Shown here piece after piece: positions 23,983 through 33,683 of a DNA stretch of 64,000 nucleotides. How positions within the stretch are numbered: the first letter of the stretch is position 1; every line of letters starts with the position of its first letter. The stretch lies in NCBI GenBank assembly GCA_016930675.1, contig JAFGGG010000037.1:62001-126000 (forward strand). The letters are read 5' to 3'. The notes beneath the pieces are model-generated. The model did no database searches and was not told the DNA's origin. It saw only the letters and a program-made list of their open reading frames with translations. The DNA comes from Spirochaetales bacterium. GTDB taxonomy: Bacteria; Spirochaetota; Spirochaetia; SZUA-6; RPPD01. The translations under genes and the position numbers were made by a program.

Positions 23983-24781
23983 TGTACTGACCTTTGCTGC
24001 CAAGAAAAAGCATAAATCCGATAATCTGCTTCGCAAAATATTATGGGGCATAATCATTATCCTTGTCATATTTTCTATTATTCAGCTTTTTTTCCATTTT
24101 TTTATTGCTCCGCGTGTGACAATAAAAAATATACTTATCAAGAGTGATATTCCGTTTACGGAACAGGAGATATTACGTATTGCAGGAATTTCCAGAAAGG
24201 AGTATTATTTCCTCATTAATACGCGTGAGATACAAGACAGACTTATGGCGCATCCCTTAGTACGAACCGCTTTTGTGCAAAAGATTTTTCCTGATACCAT
24301 CAGCTTGAAGCTGGAGGGAAGGGTGCCGCTCATGATCGCGTTGGTAAACAGGAATAATACATCAATACCCGTAACGATTGATGAAGAAGGCGTGGTATTT
24401 CAGATTGCGGATATGGTGAAAAACTGGAACCTGCCTGTGCTGTCCGGAATACGTTTTGATTCACTGGATTTGGGAATAAAACTGCCGCACGAAATTGTAC
24501 CTTTTTTACAAGGATTTAAGAAACTCAATGAACAGCATCCGGGGCTTGCCAGTTTGATATCTGAAATAAAAATTGTAAAAAACGAGTCCGGAGACTTTGA
24601 ATATATTGTGTACCCGCTCAGCTTTCCCAAAGGTGTGTGGGTGGGAAGAAAAATAGACGCGAGTATAATAAAGTATATTTTGCTTGCCTTGAGGATCTTA
24701 GAGCAAGAAGGTATCTTACATAAAGTTTCAGATTTGGATTTCAGAACCGGTGAGCTTGTGTACAAAATGAAGGAGGAATAA
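23975..24781 (+). CDS. ftsQ: Cell division protein FtsQ/DivIB
   Basis: The bitopic protein has a cytoplasmic basic tail, one membrane helix (residues about 20-43) and a POTRA domain (ITIKN-like strand at VTIKNILIKSDIPFTEQEIL) followed by a beta domain. Length 268 is normal. FtsQ links early (FtsA/Z) and late (FtsL/B/W/I) division proteins outside the membrane. Start ATG 23975 overlaps the end of ftsW and the gene ends 4 bases ahead of ftsA, the usual order. Confidence 0.9.
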   Translation: MADVLTFAAKKKHKSDNLLRKILWGIIIILVIFSIIQLFFHFFIAPRVTIKNILIKSDIPFTEQEILRIAGISRKEYYFLINTREIQDRLMAHPLVRTAFVQKIFPDTISLKLEGRVPLMIALVNRNNTSIPVTIDEEGVVFQIADMVKNWNLPVLSGIRFDSLDLGIKLPHEIVPFLQGFKKLNEQHPGLASLISEIKIVKNESGDFEYIVYPLSFPKGVWVGRKIDASIIKYILLALRILEQEGILHKVSDLDFRTGELVYKMKEE

Positions 24782-24785
24782 GCTA

Positions 24786-26018
24786 TTGCCTCAGGATGAT
24801 ATTATCGTAGGATTGGATATAGGCACGACAAAGATAAGTGCTGTTATCGGTCAATATAGTGAAAATAATATTCTCGAAGTAACCGGCGTGGGTTCTTCTC
24901 CTACGCGCGGCCTTAGAAGGGGAATAATTATAAATATCGAATCAACCGTAAAATCCATCATTCAAGCCGTGGAAGCCGCAGAAATGATGTCGGGACGTGA
25001 GGTCGATGAGGTCTGCACCGGTATTTCAGGCGCTCATATCGAGGGGATTAATTCACGAGGAGTGGTTGCCGTAACCGGTAAAGGCCGGGAGATTATCAAA
25101 GAGGATGTCGAGCGCGTAATCGACGCGGCTAAAGCAATTGTCATTCCCATGGACAGGGTAATCCTGCATGTGATTCCGCAAGAGTTCATCGTGGACGATC
25201 AGGGAGGCATAAAAAATCCCGTAGGCATGATAGGAGTACGTTTGGAATCCGAAGTGCATATTGTGACAGGTTCGCTGTCAGCGGCCCAGAACATAATGAA
25301 AAGTGTAAACCGTGCGGGTTTTAAGGTGAATGAGCTCATTCTGGAATCTCTGGCTGCTTCCAAAGCGGTACTGTCCCAGGATGAGAAAGAGCTGGGTGTT
25401 TTGCTGATAGATTTGGGAGGAGGCACGACCAATATCCTGGTACATATTGAAGGATCTCCGTATCACAGCTCAATTCTTTCCATAGGCGGCGATCAGGTAA
25501 CCAGTGATCTCTCCATAATGCTTAAAACGCCCCTTGATTCAGCTGAAAAAATAAAAAAGGATGCGGGCTGCTGTTATTTGGATTTGATTGCGGACGATGA
25601 GGATGTGCAGATACCGCGTGTGGGGGGAAGACCTCCGGAGCGCATCTCGCGCAGGAGGATCGCCCAGATTATCCAGCCGCGGATGGAAGAGATATTTCGT
25701 TTGACCAAGGAGCAGATAGAGAATAAGGGGTACTTAAACAGATTGGGCGGAGGAGTGGTTGTTGTGGGGGGCGGAGCCCTGCTGCCGGGTGTTGTGGAGC
25801 TTGCTACCGAAACGTTCGGTTTGCCTGTGCGCATTGGTTATCCCCTGAAACTGGGCGGGCTGGTTGAAGAGTATTCAAGTCCTGAATTCGCCACTGCGGT
25901 GGGACTTCTACTTTTCGGATCGAGAAGAGAAGATGGCGCGGGATTGGATATCCAGCGTAAGGACAGGTCGCAAGGGCTGTTTACCAGATTGAAGGAGTGG
26001 TTTCAGGAGTTTTTTTAG
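24786..26018 (+). CDS. ftsA: Cell division protein FtsA
   Basis: FtsA is the actin-like ATPase that tethers FtsZ to the membrane. The 410-residue protein has IIVGLDIGTTKISAVIG at the start, the SHS2 (1C) region, LLIDLGGGTTNILV and VVGGGALLPGV ATP motifs, and an amphipathic C-terminal helix (LFTRLKEWFQEFF) for membrane binding. Start is TTG 24786 with AAGGAGG eight bases upstream. It is followed by a 108-base gap containing two hairpins before ftsZ. Confidence 0.95.
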   Translation: MPQDDIIVGLDIGTTKISAVIGQYSENNILEVTGVGSSPTRGLRRGIIINIESTVKSIIQAVEAAEMMSGREVDEVCTGISGAHIEGINSRGVVAVTGKGREIIKEDVERVIDAAKAIVIPMDRVILHVIPQEFIVDDQGGIKNPVGMIGVRLESEVHIVTGSLSAAQNIMKSVNRAGFKVNELILESLAASKAVLSQDEKELGVLLIDLGGGTTNILVHIEGSPYHSSILSIGGDQVTSDLSIMLKTPLDSAEKIKKDAGCCYLDLIADDEDVQIPRVGGRPPERISRRRIAQIIQPRMEEIFRLTKEQIENKGYLNRLGGGVVVVGGGALLPGVVELATETFGLPVRIGYPLKLGGLVEEYSSPEFATAVGLLLFGSRREDGAGLDIQRKDRSQGLFTRLKEWFQEFF

Positions 26019-26030
26019 GTTTAGATATAA

Positions 26031-26052
26031 ACATTGCGGTAGACCGCAATGT
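26031..26052 (+). other. Hairpin 1 between ftsA and ftsZ
   Basis: ACATTGCGGT and ACCGCAATGT pair as a stem of nine to ten base pairs with a tiny loop. No T-run follows, so it is not a simple terminator. It may control the ftsA:ftsZ ratio by mRNA processing or pausing. Confidence 0.6.
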
Positions 26053-26062
26053 GTGATTGTCA

Positions 26063-26089
26063 TAATTTTTGTCATAACAACAAAAATTA
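26063..26089 (+). other. Hairpin 2 between ftsA and ftsZ
   Basis: TAATTTTTGT (26063-26072) and ACAAAAATTA (26080-26089) pair as a ten-base AT-rich stem with a seven-base loop, about 38 bases before the ftsZ start. It is weak alone; together with hairpin 1 it fills most of the gap. Confidence 0.45.
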
Positions 26090-26126
26090 CGTCAATCAAA
26101 GTTAAAACATATTTCGGGAGGGGAGT

Positions 26127-27284
26127 ATGACAATCGAAATGCTTGATGATGAATTATCAAGCCCTACAATTATAAAAGTAATTGGTGTGGGCGGCGGGGG
26201 CAATAATGCCTTAAACCGCATGATTTCAGCTGGCTTAAAACATGTACAGTTTATCGCCGTAAACACGGATATTCAGGCACTGCACACTTCAAAGGCGGAA
26301 ATTAAAATCCCAATAGGATCCAAACTCACAGGCGGACTGGGCGCCGGCGGCATACCGGAAATCGGTGAAAAGGCCGCACTGGAAAATCAGGAAGAATTAA
26401 AACAAATCCTAAAAGGCTCGGACATGCTGTTTATCACAGCCGGTATGGGTGGAGGTACGGGCACGGGAGCGGCGCCGATTATCGCGCATATCGCAAGGGA
26501 ATTGAATATCCTGACAGTAGCCGTGGTCACAAAGCCTTTCGACTTCGAAGGCCGCAAGAAAATGGTACTTGCGGAGCAGGGATTAACCAGACTGCGGGAA
26601 GCGGTTGACACGCTTATTGTTATTCCGAACCAGTATCTGCTCAAAATCGTGGAAAAACGGACCCCGATTAAAGAGGCCTTTTTTATGGCTGATGACGTAC
26701 TGCGTCAGGGGGTGCAAGGCATTTCCGATCTCATCACCGTTCCGGGAGAGATAAATATAGATTTTGCCGATGTGAAAACCATAATGAACGGTCGGGGCGA
26801 TGCCATGATGGGAGTAGGCGTGGGGCATGGTGATAACCGCGCCGTGGACGCGGCCACACAGGCTACCAATAATCCGCTGTTGGAGGACTCAAGCATTGAA
26901 GGCGCCAAGGGTGTGTTGGTTAATGTAAGCGGAGGAGAAGAGCTTTCGCTTACGGAATACGAGGAGATCGTAAAAATAATCACTGCCAACGCGGATGAAG
27001 ATGCGCTCATCATCGCCGGAAACGCGGTTGATACCGCTTTAAGCGATCAGATCAAGGTCACGGTTATAGCTACGGGTTTTAATAAAAGTATTCCTCACCT
27101 GAAAAAAGAAGTTACCCGGGAAAGCGAATCCGAGATAATCTCTTATAATGAGTGGGTTGCCATGAGCAAGGGCATAACCGGCAAACCCCAAAATGATTAT
27201 CTCTTAGGCAGGAATTCCAAAGAGACCGAACTGTGGGTGCCCACAATCTTACGCAATAAAAGAGCAATGGGGCAGAATGAGTGA
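26127..27284 (+). CDS. ftsZ: Cell division GTPase FtsZ
   Basis: FtsZ is the tubulin-like GTPase of the division ring. The 385-residue protein has [18 protein letters not shown] at the N-terminus, the tubulin signature [10 protein letters not shown] near residue 108 and [11 protein letters not shown]. The linker is short, and the C-terminal peptide ([14 protein letters not shown]) is of the type that binds FtsA. Start ATG 26127 has GGGAGGGGAG just upstream. The stop overlaps the xerD start. Confidence 0.97.
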   Translation: MTIEMLDDELSSPTIIKVIGVGGGGNNALNRMISAGLKHVQFIAVNTDIQALHTSKAEIKIPIGSKLTGGLGAGGIPEIGEKAALENQEELKQILKGSDMLFITAGMGGGTGTGAAPIIAHIARELNILTVAVVTKPFDFEGRKKMVLAEQGLTRLREAVDTLIVIPNQYLLKIVEKRTPIKEAFFMADDVLRQGVQGISDLITVPGEINIDFADVKTIMNGRGDAMMGVGVGHGDNRAVDAATQATNNPLLEDSSIEGAKGVLVNVSGGEELSLTEYEEIVKIITANADEDALIIAGNAVDTALSDQIKVTVIATGFNKSIPHLKKEVTRESESEIISYNEWVAMSKGITGKPQNDYLLGRNSKETELWVPTILRNKRAMGQNE

Positions 27285-28177
27285 TGAAAGCCACCACTGA
27301 AAAAATATTACAACAGTTCGAAGAGTACATGCATGTGGAGATGAGATTAGCCGCACGCAGTATAAGTACGTATTTTACGGAATGCCGCATCTTTTTAACA
27401 TATCTCGACAAACTGAAAAAAGCACTGAGTGATACAATCGCGGCGGATATTATCGAATACCTGGTCGCACGGCAGATCGACGGACTTGATCAGCGGACAA
27501 TATCCAAGATATTAAGCAGTCTCCGGGCTTTTTATAAATTTTGTATGCTGGAAGAACTGCACAAGACAAATCCTGCTTTGCTTGTGGAAACACCGCGCAT
27601 CCCCAAAAAACTGCCCGCCGTTCTTTCTAAAGAAGAGGTTGACAGATTCCTGGCAACTATTGACCTTAATAACCCGTTAGGCATGAGAGATCGCGCCTTA
27701 TTCGAGCTTATCTATTCCTGTGGTTTGCGAGTTTCTGAAGCGGTAAATCTAAAGATTGAGGAGCTTTATCTAAAAGAAGGTATAATAAAAGTATTGGGCA
27801 AGGGCGGCAAAGAACGGCTGGTTCCGATCGGTGACCACGCTACGTACTGGCTGATCCAGTATTTAAGCAAGGCACGGTCAAAAATAAGCGGCAACAAAAC
27901 CAGACAGAACTTTGTTTTCTTAAACCGGTGGGGCAAAAAGCTTTCGCGAAAAGGCATGTGGAAGCGCTTTAAGGAAATAGCGGATCTCGCGGGAATTGAG
28001 GGTAAAATCCATACGCTCAGACATTCTTTCGCCACTCATATGCTGAAAGGGGGTGCGGATTTGCGTTCGGTTCAGGAGCTTTTAGGTCACGCCGACATCG
28101 GCACCACTCAGATTTATACGCATCTGGAGAAAGAGGATCTGCATAACTATCATAAGCGTTATCATCCCAGAGGGTGA
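27284..28177 (+). CDS. xerD: Tyrosine recombinase XerD
   Basis: This site-specific recombinase should resolve chromosome dimers at dif. The 297-residue protein has the N-terminal SAM-like DNA-binding domain and all catalytic residues: Arg149 in CGLRVSE, Lys in GKGGKERL, HTLRHSFATH, LLGHADIGTTQ and nucleophile Tyr278 in IYTH. It ends in HPRG, like Xer proteins. ATG 27284 overlaps the ftsZ stop (TGATG), so I prefer it to GTG 27281. A second Xer gene lies at 32236. Which of the two is XerC and which XerD is by resemblance only. Confidence 0.88.
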   Translation: MKATTEKILQQFEEYMHVEMRLAARSISTYFTECRIFLTYLDKLKKALSDTIAADIIEYLVARQIDGLDQRTISKILSSLRAFYKFCMLEELHKTNPALLVETPRIPKKLPAVLSKEEVDRFLATIDLNNPLGMRDRALFELIYSCGLRVSEAVNLKIEELYLKEGIIKVLGKGGKERLVPIGDHATYWLIQYLSKARSKISGNKTRQNFVFLNRWGKKLSRKGMWKRFKEIADLAGIEGKIHTLRHSFATHMLKGGADLRSVQELLGHADIGTTQIYTHLEKEDLHNYHKRYHPRG

Positions 28178-28216
28178 GATACAGGATAAAAAATATGGAT
28201 ATTTTAGGATAGGCGA

Positions 28217-29086
28217 ATGATTAAAAACTATACATATGTTTTATTTTTCTTTCTTATTTTACTGAGTTTGTATTTGATGAGTTGCAGACCGCGCGGCGAG
28301 GAGGAGAATATTTTAGAAACGCTGGCGCAAATGAAGGATTTTACGTATAAAGGGAAACCCGTACCGCGCGAGACTATCGAGGAATTACGAAATACCATTC
28401 TCATGTTTGAAGAAAAAATTGAGGACGCGGTAAAAGTAACAGGGGAATTGGGGTTGTATTATAAGATGTTGGCAAAAAGGTATTTGGAGATCGAAGAGTT
28501 GAAAGAAAAGATCGCGGAATTAAAGCAACAGGAACAGGAACTGGAGCAGGATAGTCCTGAGCCCGGAAGCGGGTACCGGAATATATTAATTGTAAAATAT
28601 GTTAAGGAAAAAATGTTGTATAAAGCATTGGAAAATCTGCACCTCGCCATAGAGATTAATCCGGAAAATCCGATTTTGTTTTATTTAGCTGGTAACTGCG
28701 CTGCCCGGGTTGCCAAATCAATGGTTGTGATGGAACAACGCATAGAGCGGGATCGTAATTTTTCAGATGCGTATGCGTATTATAAAAGGGCGATCGAGCT
28801 CGATCCGGGCTATGTCGATGCTTTAAAAGGAATGTCTGTTTTATTGATTTTTGAACTCGGACGGCCGGATGAAGCCGAAAGTTTTATTCTGCGCATATTG
28901 GAAAAGGAAAAACGCAATACCGAGGCCATGGCACTCTTAGCCAGAGTATATTTCGAACAGGACAGATTCGAGGATGCCAAAACTCAGTATGAAAATATTG
29001 TGGCGGAGAGTTCAGATAAACAAATGATTGAGGAAGCGAAAAAGAATATTCAATATATAAAGGATATTGTCGGTGAGTTGTACTAA
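28217..29086 (+). CDS. TPR lipoprotein
   Basis: A basic N-terminus and hydrophobic stretch end in a lipobox, LMSC, with Cys23 as the lipidated residue. Then come a coiled-coil-rich region (about 60-115) and at least three TPR units (for example NPILFYLAGNCAARVAKS, FSDAYAYYKRAIELDPGYVD and TEAMALLARVYFEQDRFED). It should be anchored in a membrane facing the periplasm. It lies between xerD and dprA and overlaps dprA. Function is unknown; TPR lipoproteins often act as assembly scaffolds. Confidence 0.83.
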   Translation: MIKNYTYVLFFFLILLSLYLMSCRPRGEEENILETLAQMKDFTYKGKPVPRETIEELRNTILMFEEKIEDAVKVTGELGLYYKMLAKRYLEIEELKEKIAELKQQEQELEQDSPEPGSGYRNILIVKYVKEKMLYKALENLHLAIEINPENPILFYLAGNCAARVAKSMVVMEQRIERDRNFSDAYAYYKRAIELDPGYVDALKGMSVLLIFELGRPDEAESFILRILEKEKRNTEAMALLARVYFEQDRFEDAKTQYENIVAESSDKQMIEEAKKNIQYIKDIVGELY

Positions 29087-30098
29087 CGAACTTTTGTTTT
29101 TAGCAATTAATCGGGCTTCGTTTTTAAAACCACGGGATAAACTATTGCTGGCGGAAGTTATTCCTTCTGTTTCCGTATTTTTAAAAATATCCGGTGCGGA
29201 TGTCGGCCGCTGTTTAGGACGGATGGTGCATGCTGCAAAGTGGGAACCTGAGAATTTCCTTAAATTTGCAGAATATGACAGAAAATACTTGACGAAAGCA
29301 AATATTAAATACACTTTTTACAGTGAAGAAAAGTATCCGGCTCCCTTAAGGGAAATATATGATCCGCCGCTGGTTCTGTATTATAGGGGGAATGATTTTA
29401 AATGTGAACAACCGCTTGTGGCTGTTGTGGGGACAAGAAGACCGACCGGTGAAGCATCGATGCGGGCGTATGGCTTGGGAGTGGAATTAAGCGCGAGTCA
29501 TGTCGGGGTGGTTTCCGGACTTGCCAAAGGAATTGATACCGCGGTACATTCAGGCTGTGTGTCGATCGGCGGATATGGAATCGCAGTAATGGGAAACGGA
29601 ATAGATATGGTTTATCCTGGATCAAGTAAGGCAACGGCTTTTAAATTATTGGACAATGGAGGTACGCTGACAAGTGAATATCCCCCGGGGGAACCTCCGC
29701 ATAAATACCATTTCCCGGAGCGGAATAGAATAATAAGCGGTTTGGCTCGGGCTGTTGTCGTGGTGCAGGCTCCTAAAAAATCAGGAGCGTTGATAACCGC
29801 GGATTTTGCATTGGAACAGGGACGGGAACTTTATGTTCACAAAGTCGGTCTTAAGCATATATGTGGAGAGGGTACCGCAGCGCTGCATGGAGAGGGGGCT
29901 GTGGCTATAGATAGTGCCTATGCTGTGATAAAAGACTTAAAGGGCCAAGAGCCAATGCGCAAAGTGCATGAAAAAAAGATCAAGATAACTGGTAATGAAA
30001 CAAAAGACCGGTTGGGTCATGAGCTCGCGGATCTGCTTGAGCTTGAGATAAATGATAAAGTATCTGTGTTTAACGGAGAATACTACTGGAGTGAATAG
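29073..30098 (+). CDS. dprA: DNA-processing protein DprA (Smf)
   Basis: DprA binds incoming single-stranded DNA and loads RecA in natural transformation; it is also widespread in non-competent bacteria. The Rossmann-like domain is clear: LVAVVGTRRPTGEASMRAYG, VVSGLAKGIDTAVHSG, YGIAVMGNGIDMVYPG, TSEYPPGEPPHKYHFPERNR and GALITADFALEQGR. I choose GTG 29073 (AGGA eight bases upstream) over TTG 29067. It overlaps the lipoprotein gene and is followed directly by topA, as in Treponema. Confidence 0.92.
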   Translation: MSCTNELLFLAINRASFLKPRDKLLLAEVIPSVSVFLKISGADVGRCLGRMVHAAKWEPENFLKFAEYDRKYLTKANIKYTFYSEEKYPAPLREIYDPPLVLYYRGNDFKCEQPLVAVVGTRRPTGEASMRAYGLGVELSASHVGVVSGLAKGIDTAVHSGCVSIGGYGIAVMGNGIDMVYPGSSKATAFKLLDNGGTLTSEYPPGEPPHKYHFPERNRIISGLARAVVVVQAPKKSGALITADFALEQGRELYVHKVGLKHICGEGTAALHGEGAVAIDSAYAVIKDLKGQEPMRKVHEKKIKITGNETKDRLGHELADLLELEINDKVSVFNGEYYWSE

Positions 30099-32243
30099 AT
30101 GAAAGACAATGGAGACATTCTATTAATCGTTGAATCACCTGCTAAGGCACGTACCATAGAGAAGTATCTGGGCAAAGGCTATCAGGTAGAGGCTTCCATG
30201 GGGCATTTGATTGATCTGCCTAAATCGCGCCTGGCGGTAGATGTTGAGCATGATTATACGCCTGAATATATAACCGTACGTGGTAAGGCGAAAATACTTA
30301 AAAACCTGATTCAGAAAGCCAAACGAACTGAAAAAATACTGCTTGCTTCGGATAATGACCGGGAAGGTGAAGCAATTTCATATCATATAAAAAATGCTAT
30401 TTTGAAAAAATATCCAGAAGTTAAATTCGAGCGTATAGTATTTAATGAAATTACACCGTCGGCAATACGTGAGGCGATTGGAAGTTCACGGGAAATTGAT
30501 CATGATAAGGTGGCCGCACAGAAAGCCCGTCGGATTTTAGACAGGTTGGTGGGGTACCACCTGTCGCCTATCCTTTGGGCAAAAGTTAAAAATGGGCTTT
30601 CCGCCGGAAGGGTGCAGTCGGTTGCTTTACGTTTATTATGCGAAAGAGAGCAAGAGGTAGAGGAATTTATTCCGGAAGAGTATTGGACTTTGCAAGCGAA
30701 TTTGGAGAAAAGTAATAAAAAATTTACGGCACAGCTTGTGGAGTATAAAAAGCAGAAACCGGTGCTCAAGTCGCAAAGGGAAGTGGAAGCCATAGTTAAA
30801 GAGCTTAAGAATCTTGATTTTGTAGTAAAGGACATAAGGAAAGTTGAAAAGATTATTAAGCCCAAGGCTCCGTATACAACATCCAAGCTGCAGCAGGCCG
30901 CCGCCAGCCGCTTAGGGTATATTTCCCGTAAAACCATGCGCATAGCGCAGCAGTTATATGAAGGCATAAATATCGGCAGTGATCGCGTAGGATTGATAAC
31001 GTATATGCGAACAGATTCGACCCGGGTCGCAAGCAGCGCTCTGGGCCAGGTGCGTGATTTTATAAAGCAATACTATGCTTCGGAGCTGCCTCCGAAACCG
31101 AATTATTACAGTATGGCAAAACGCGCTCAGGACGCTCATGAGGCCATCAGACCTACGTATGTTGATAAAACACCGGAATCTATTAAAGACAGTTTAAGCA
31201 AGGAACAGCATAAACTATATTCCATCATCTGGGAGCAGTTTGTGTCGTCACAAATGAATCCGGCTAAATCTTCAACAACTTCCGTGGATGTGGAAGTCGG
31301 TGCGTGCTTGTTCAGAACTTCAAGCACAAAAATGATAGAAAAGGGATTCCAGAAGGTGTTGAAACAACTGGCGTCCAAAGAGAAAAAGAATGTACTGCCC
31401 AAGCTTTTAGTGGGCGAGCAGGTGACGTGCACGGGATTCAATCCGGAGCAGCATTTTACTTCCGGACCTTCGCGTTATACCGATGCCTCTATTATAAAGA
31501 CGCTTGAAGAAAAAGGAATCGGACGCCCGTCTACCTATGCGCCGATTATTTCAGTGTTACAGGATCGTTATTATATAGTAAGAAAGAATAAGCAGCTTGT
31601 TCCCACTACACTGGGAAGAATTATAAATGATATTCTCATCAAATCTTTTCCCGATATCCTCAATGTGAATTTCACGGCGGAAATGGAAAATAAGCTGGAT
31701 AAAATAGAGGAGCACAATCAGGAGTGGATAGCCATGCTCAAAGAATTTTATCCGCCTTTTAAACACCAGGTTGATCATGTGATGGACACATTGGAATCGA
31801 TAAAGGGGGTTTTGGACGAGGAAACCGATTTTGTCTGTGAAAAGTGTGGTAAGAAAATGATTAAAAAGCTGGGAAGATTCGGATTTTTTCTGGCCTGCGG
31901 TGGTTTCCCCGAATGCAGAAACACCAAATCCGTGCCCTTGGCCGATTGCCCGCAGGATAATTGTAACGGGAAGATCATAACACGTCGCAGACAGGGAGGA
32001 AGGGGCAGAGAATTTTACGGATGCACCAACTATCCCGAATGTGAATTTATTTCACATTTTAAGCCATTGAACCAAAGCTGTCCTAAGTGCGGAAAATTTC
32101 TAGTGGAAAAAACCGATAAAAAGCGCGGTTCCTACAAGTCGTGTATAAATCCTGAGTGTGATTATTTGCATACGATAGATGAATACGCGAATGAAAATAA
32201 CAGGTCTGAAATTGTGAATGAGGAGTCACGTAACAGTGCTTAA
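30099..32243 (+). CDS. topA: DNA topoisomerase I
   Basis: TopA relaxes negative supercoils by a transient 5'-phosphotyrosine bond. The 714-residue protein has the Toprim domain (LLIVESPAKARTIEKYLG; SDNDREGEAISYH), the active Tyr302 in LITYMRTDSTR, and DAHEAIRPT. The C-terminus has three four-Cys zinc ribbons (first: CEKCGKKM). ATG 30099 follows the dprA stop immediately. It overlaps the xerC start region. Confidence 0.96.
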   Translation: MKDNGDILLIVESPAKARTIEKYLGKGYQVEASMGHLIDLPKSRLAVDVEHDYTPEYITVRGKAKILKNLIQKAKRTEKILLASDNDREGEAISYHIKNAILKKYPEVKFERIVFNEITPSAIREAIGSSREIDHDKVAAQKARRILDRLVGYHLSPILWAKVKNGLSAGRVQSVALRLLCEREQEVEEFIPEEYWTLQANLEKSNKKFTAQLVEYKKQKPVLKSQREVEAIVKELKNLDFVVKDIRKVEKIIKPKAPYTTSKLQQAAASRLGYISRKTMRIAQQLYEGINIGSDRVGLITYMRTDSTRVASSALGQVRDFIKQYYASELPPKPNYYSMAKRAQDAHEAIRPTYVDKTPESIKDSLSKEQHKLYSIIWEQFVSSQMNPAKSSTTSVDVEVGACLFRTSSTKMIEKGFQKVLKQLASKEKKNVLPKLLVGEQVTCTGFNPEQHFTSGPSRYTDASIIKTLEEKGIGRPSTYAPIISVLQDRYYIVRKNKQLVPTTLGRIINDILIKSFPDILNVNFTAEMENKLDKIEEHNQEWIAMLKEFYPPFKHQVDHVMDTLESIKGVLDEETDFVCEKCGKKMIKKLGRFGFFLACGGFPECRNTKSVPLADCPQDNCNGKIITRRRQGGRGREFYGCTNYPECEFISHFKPLNQSCPKCGKFLVEKTDKKRGSYKSCINPECDYLHTIDEYANENNRSEIVNEESRNSA

Positions 32244-33135
32244 AAAATATTTTGAGTATCTAAAAAGTGTTAGGAAACTTTCAGAAAACACTATCAGCTC
32301 ATATGAAAAAGATTTGGCATTGTTTATGGATTTTTTAGCGGAAAACAATTGTAAAGAGGATGAACTTAAACTAGGGCAGGTTCGTGCTTTTATAACTCTC
32401 TTATCTAAAAGAAATCTTTCATCACGCTCTATAAACAGAATAATTTCTTCAATCAGGAGCTATTACAGATTCATGCAGCGTTATGAGTTTTGTAAAGCCA
32501 ATCCGTTCAAAGGTATTAAATGCTTAAGGGTGGATAAATGGCTGCCTGTTTTTTTATTCGAAGAAGAGATTGATGAGTTTTTAAATATTCCTGTAAAGGA
32601 TTTTTCTGATTTGAGGGATAAGCTGATTTTCGAATTTCTTTATTCCACAGGCTGCCGGGTTTCGGAAGTGGTCGGATTGGATATACTGGATATCAACATG
32701 AAAGAGCGCTGTGTAAGAGTGAGGGGAAAGGGAAGTAAGGAACGGATCGTGTATATCGGTGAAATGGCCTATAAAATCCTGATTGAATATACAAAAAGGC
32801 GTTCGCATTATATCCGAAAAAACAGCACAGCTGATGTGAGGGCGCTTTTTATAAATAAACGGGGAGTTCGCTTGAGCGCCAGAGGAATACGTTATGTGGT
32901 ATACAAGCATTTACAACAAAGCACGTGTCAAAAGAAAGTAAGCCCGCATACGTTCCGGCATACCTTTGCAACTCATCTTTTAAACCACGGGGCGGATATC
33001 AGAGTTGTTCAGGAGCTGTTGGGACACGCGAGCCTCTCAACAACACAGGTTTATACTCATGTTGGTGTGGAAAAACTGAAATCGGTTTATCGTCACAGTC
33101 ATCCTCATGCAAAGATGAAAGATCAGAAACCATAA
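32236..33135 (+). CDS. xerC: Tyrosine recombinase XerC
   Basis: This is the second Xer recombinase of the window. The catalytic set is complete: Arg141 in TGCRVSEV, Lys in GKGSKERI, HTFRHTFATH, LLGHASLSTTQ and Tyr273 in VYTH. I choose GTG 32236, since GAGGAG is ten bases upstream and the protein then starts MLKKYFEYL; ATG 32218 is also open. It follows topA with overlap and precedes hslV, the same order as in Treponema and Borrelia. It presumably works with the xerD product at dif. Confidence 0.88.
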   Translation: MLKKYFEYLKSVRKLSENTISSYEKDLALFMDFLAENNCKEDELKLGQVRAFITLLSKRNLSSRSINRIISSIRSYYRFMQRYEFCKANPFKGIKCLRVDKWLPVFLFEEEIDEFLNIPVKDFSDLRDKLIFEFLYSTGCRVSEVVGLDILDINMKERCVRVRGKGSKERIVYIGEMAYKILIEYTKRRSHYIRKNSTADVRALFINKRGVRLSARGIRYVVYKHLQQSTCQKKVSPHTFRHTFATHLLNHGADIRVVQELLGHASLSTTQVYTHVGVEKLKSVYRHSHPHAKMKDQKP

Positions 33136-33149
33136 GGAGAAAATGAAAT

Positions 33150-33683
33150 ATGGAACAGTTTCATGGTACAACAATCCTCGCTGTACTTAAGGATGGAAAA
33201 TTGGCAATCGGAGGGGATGGGCAGGTAACTTTGGCCAATACCATAATGAAGGCCAATGCCCGTAAAGTACGCACCATTTATGACGGAAAAATATTGGTGG
33301 GGTTTGCCGGAGCCACGGCAGATGCTTTTACCCTTTTTGAACGCTTTGAAGTCAAAGTTAAGGAGTACTCCGGAGATCTTACCCGCGCCGCCGTAGAGCT
33401 GGCCAAAGACTGGAGAACCGATAGGATTTTACGAAGATTGGAAGCTATGCTTTTAGTGGGTGATAACAAAAAAATACTTTTAATTTCAGGCACAGGCGAT
33501 GTGGTTGAACCGGAACAAGGAGTAGTTGGAATCGGCTCCGGCGGCAACTATGCCTATGCCGCCGCTTTAGCATATCTTGATGCGGCCAAATTATCTGCCA
33601 AAGAAATTGTGGAAAAATCATTGAAAATCGCTGCCAGAATATGTATCTATACTAATGACGGAATTATAGTGGAGGAATTATAA
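33150..33683 (+). CDS. hslV: ATP-dependent protease subunit HslV
   Basis: HslV (ClpQ) is the proteasome-like peptidase ring. The N-terminus reads [17 protein letters not shown], so a six-residue propeptide must be removed to expose the catalytic Thr (Thr7); B. subtilis ClpQ also has such an extension. IGGDGQVTL follows and [14 protein letters not shown] is in the second half. Length 177 is normal. It ends in an ATG overlap with hslU, its unfoldase partner. Confidence 0.95.
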   Translation: MEQFHGTTILAVLKDGKLAIGGDGQVTLANTIMKANARKVRTIYDGKILVGFAGATADAFTLFERFEVKVKEYSGDLTRAAVELAKDWRTDRILRRLEAMLLVGDNKKILLISGTGDVVEPEQGVVGIGSGGNYAYAAALAYLDAAKLSAKEIVEKSLKIAARICIYTNDGIIVEEL

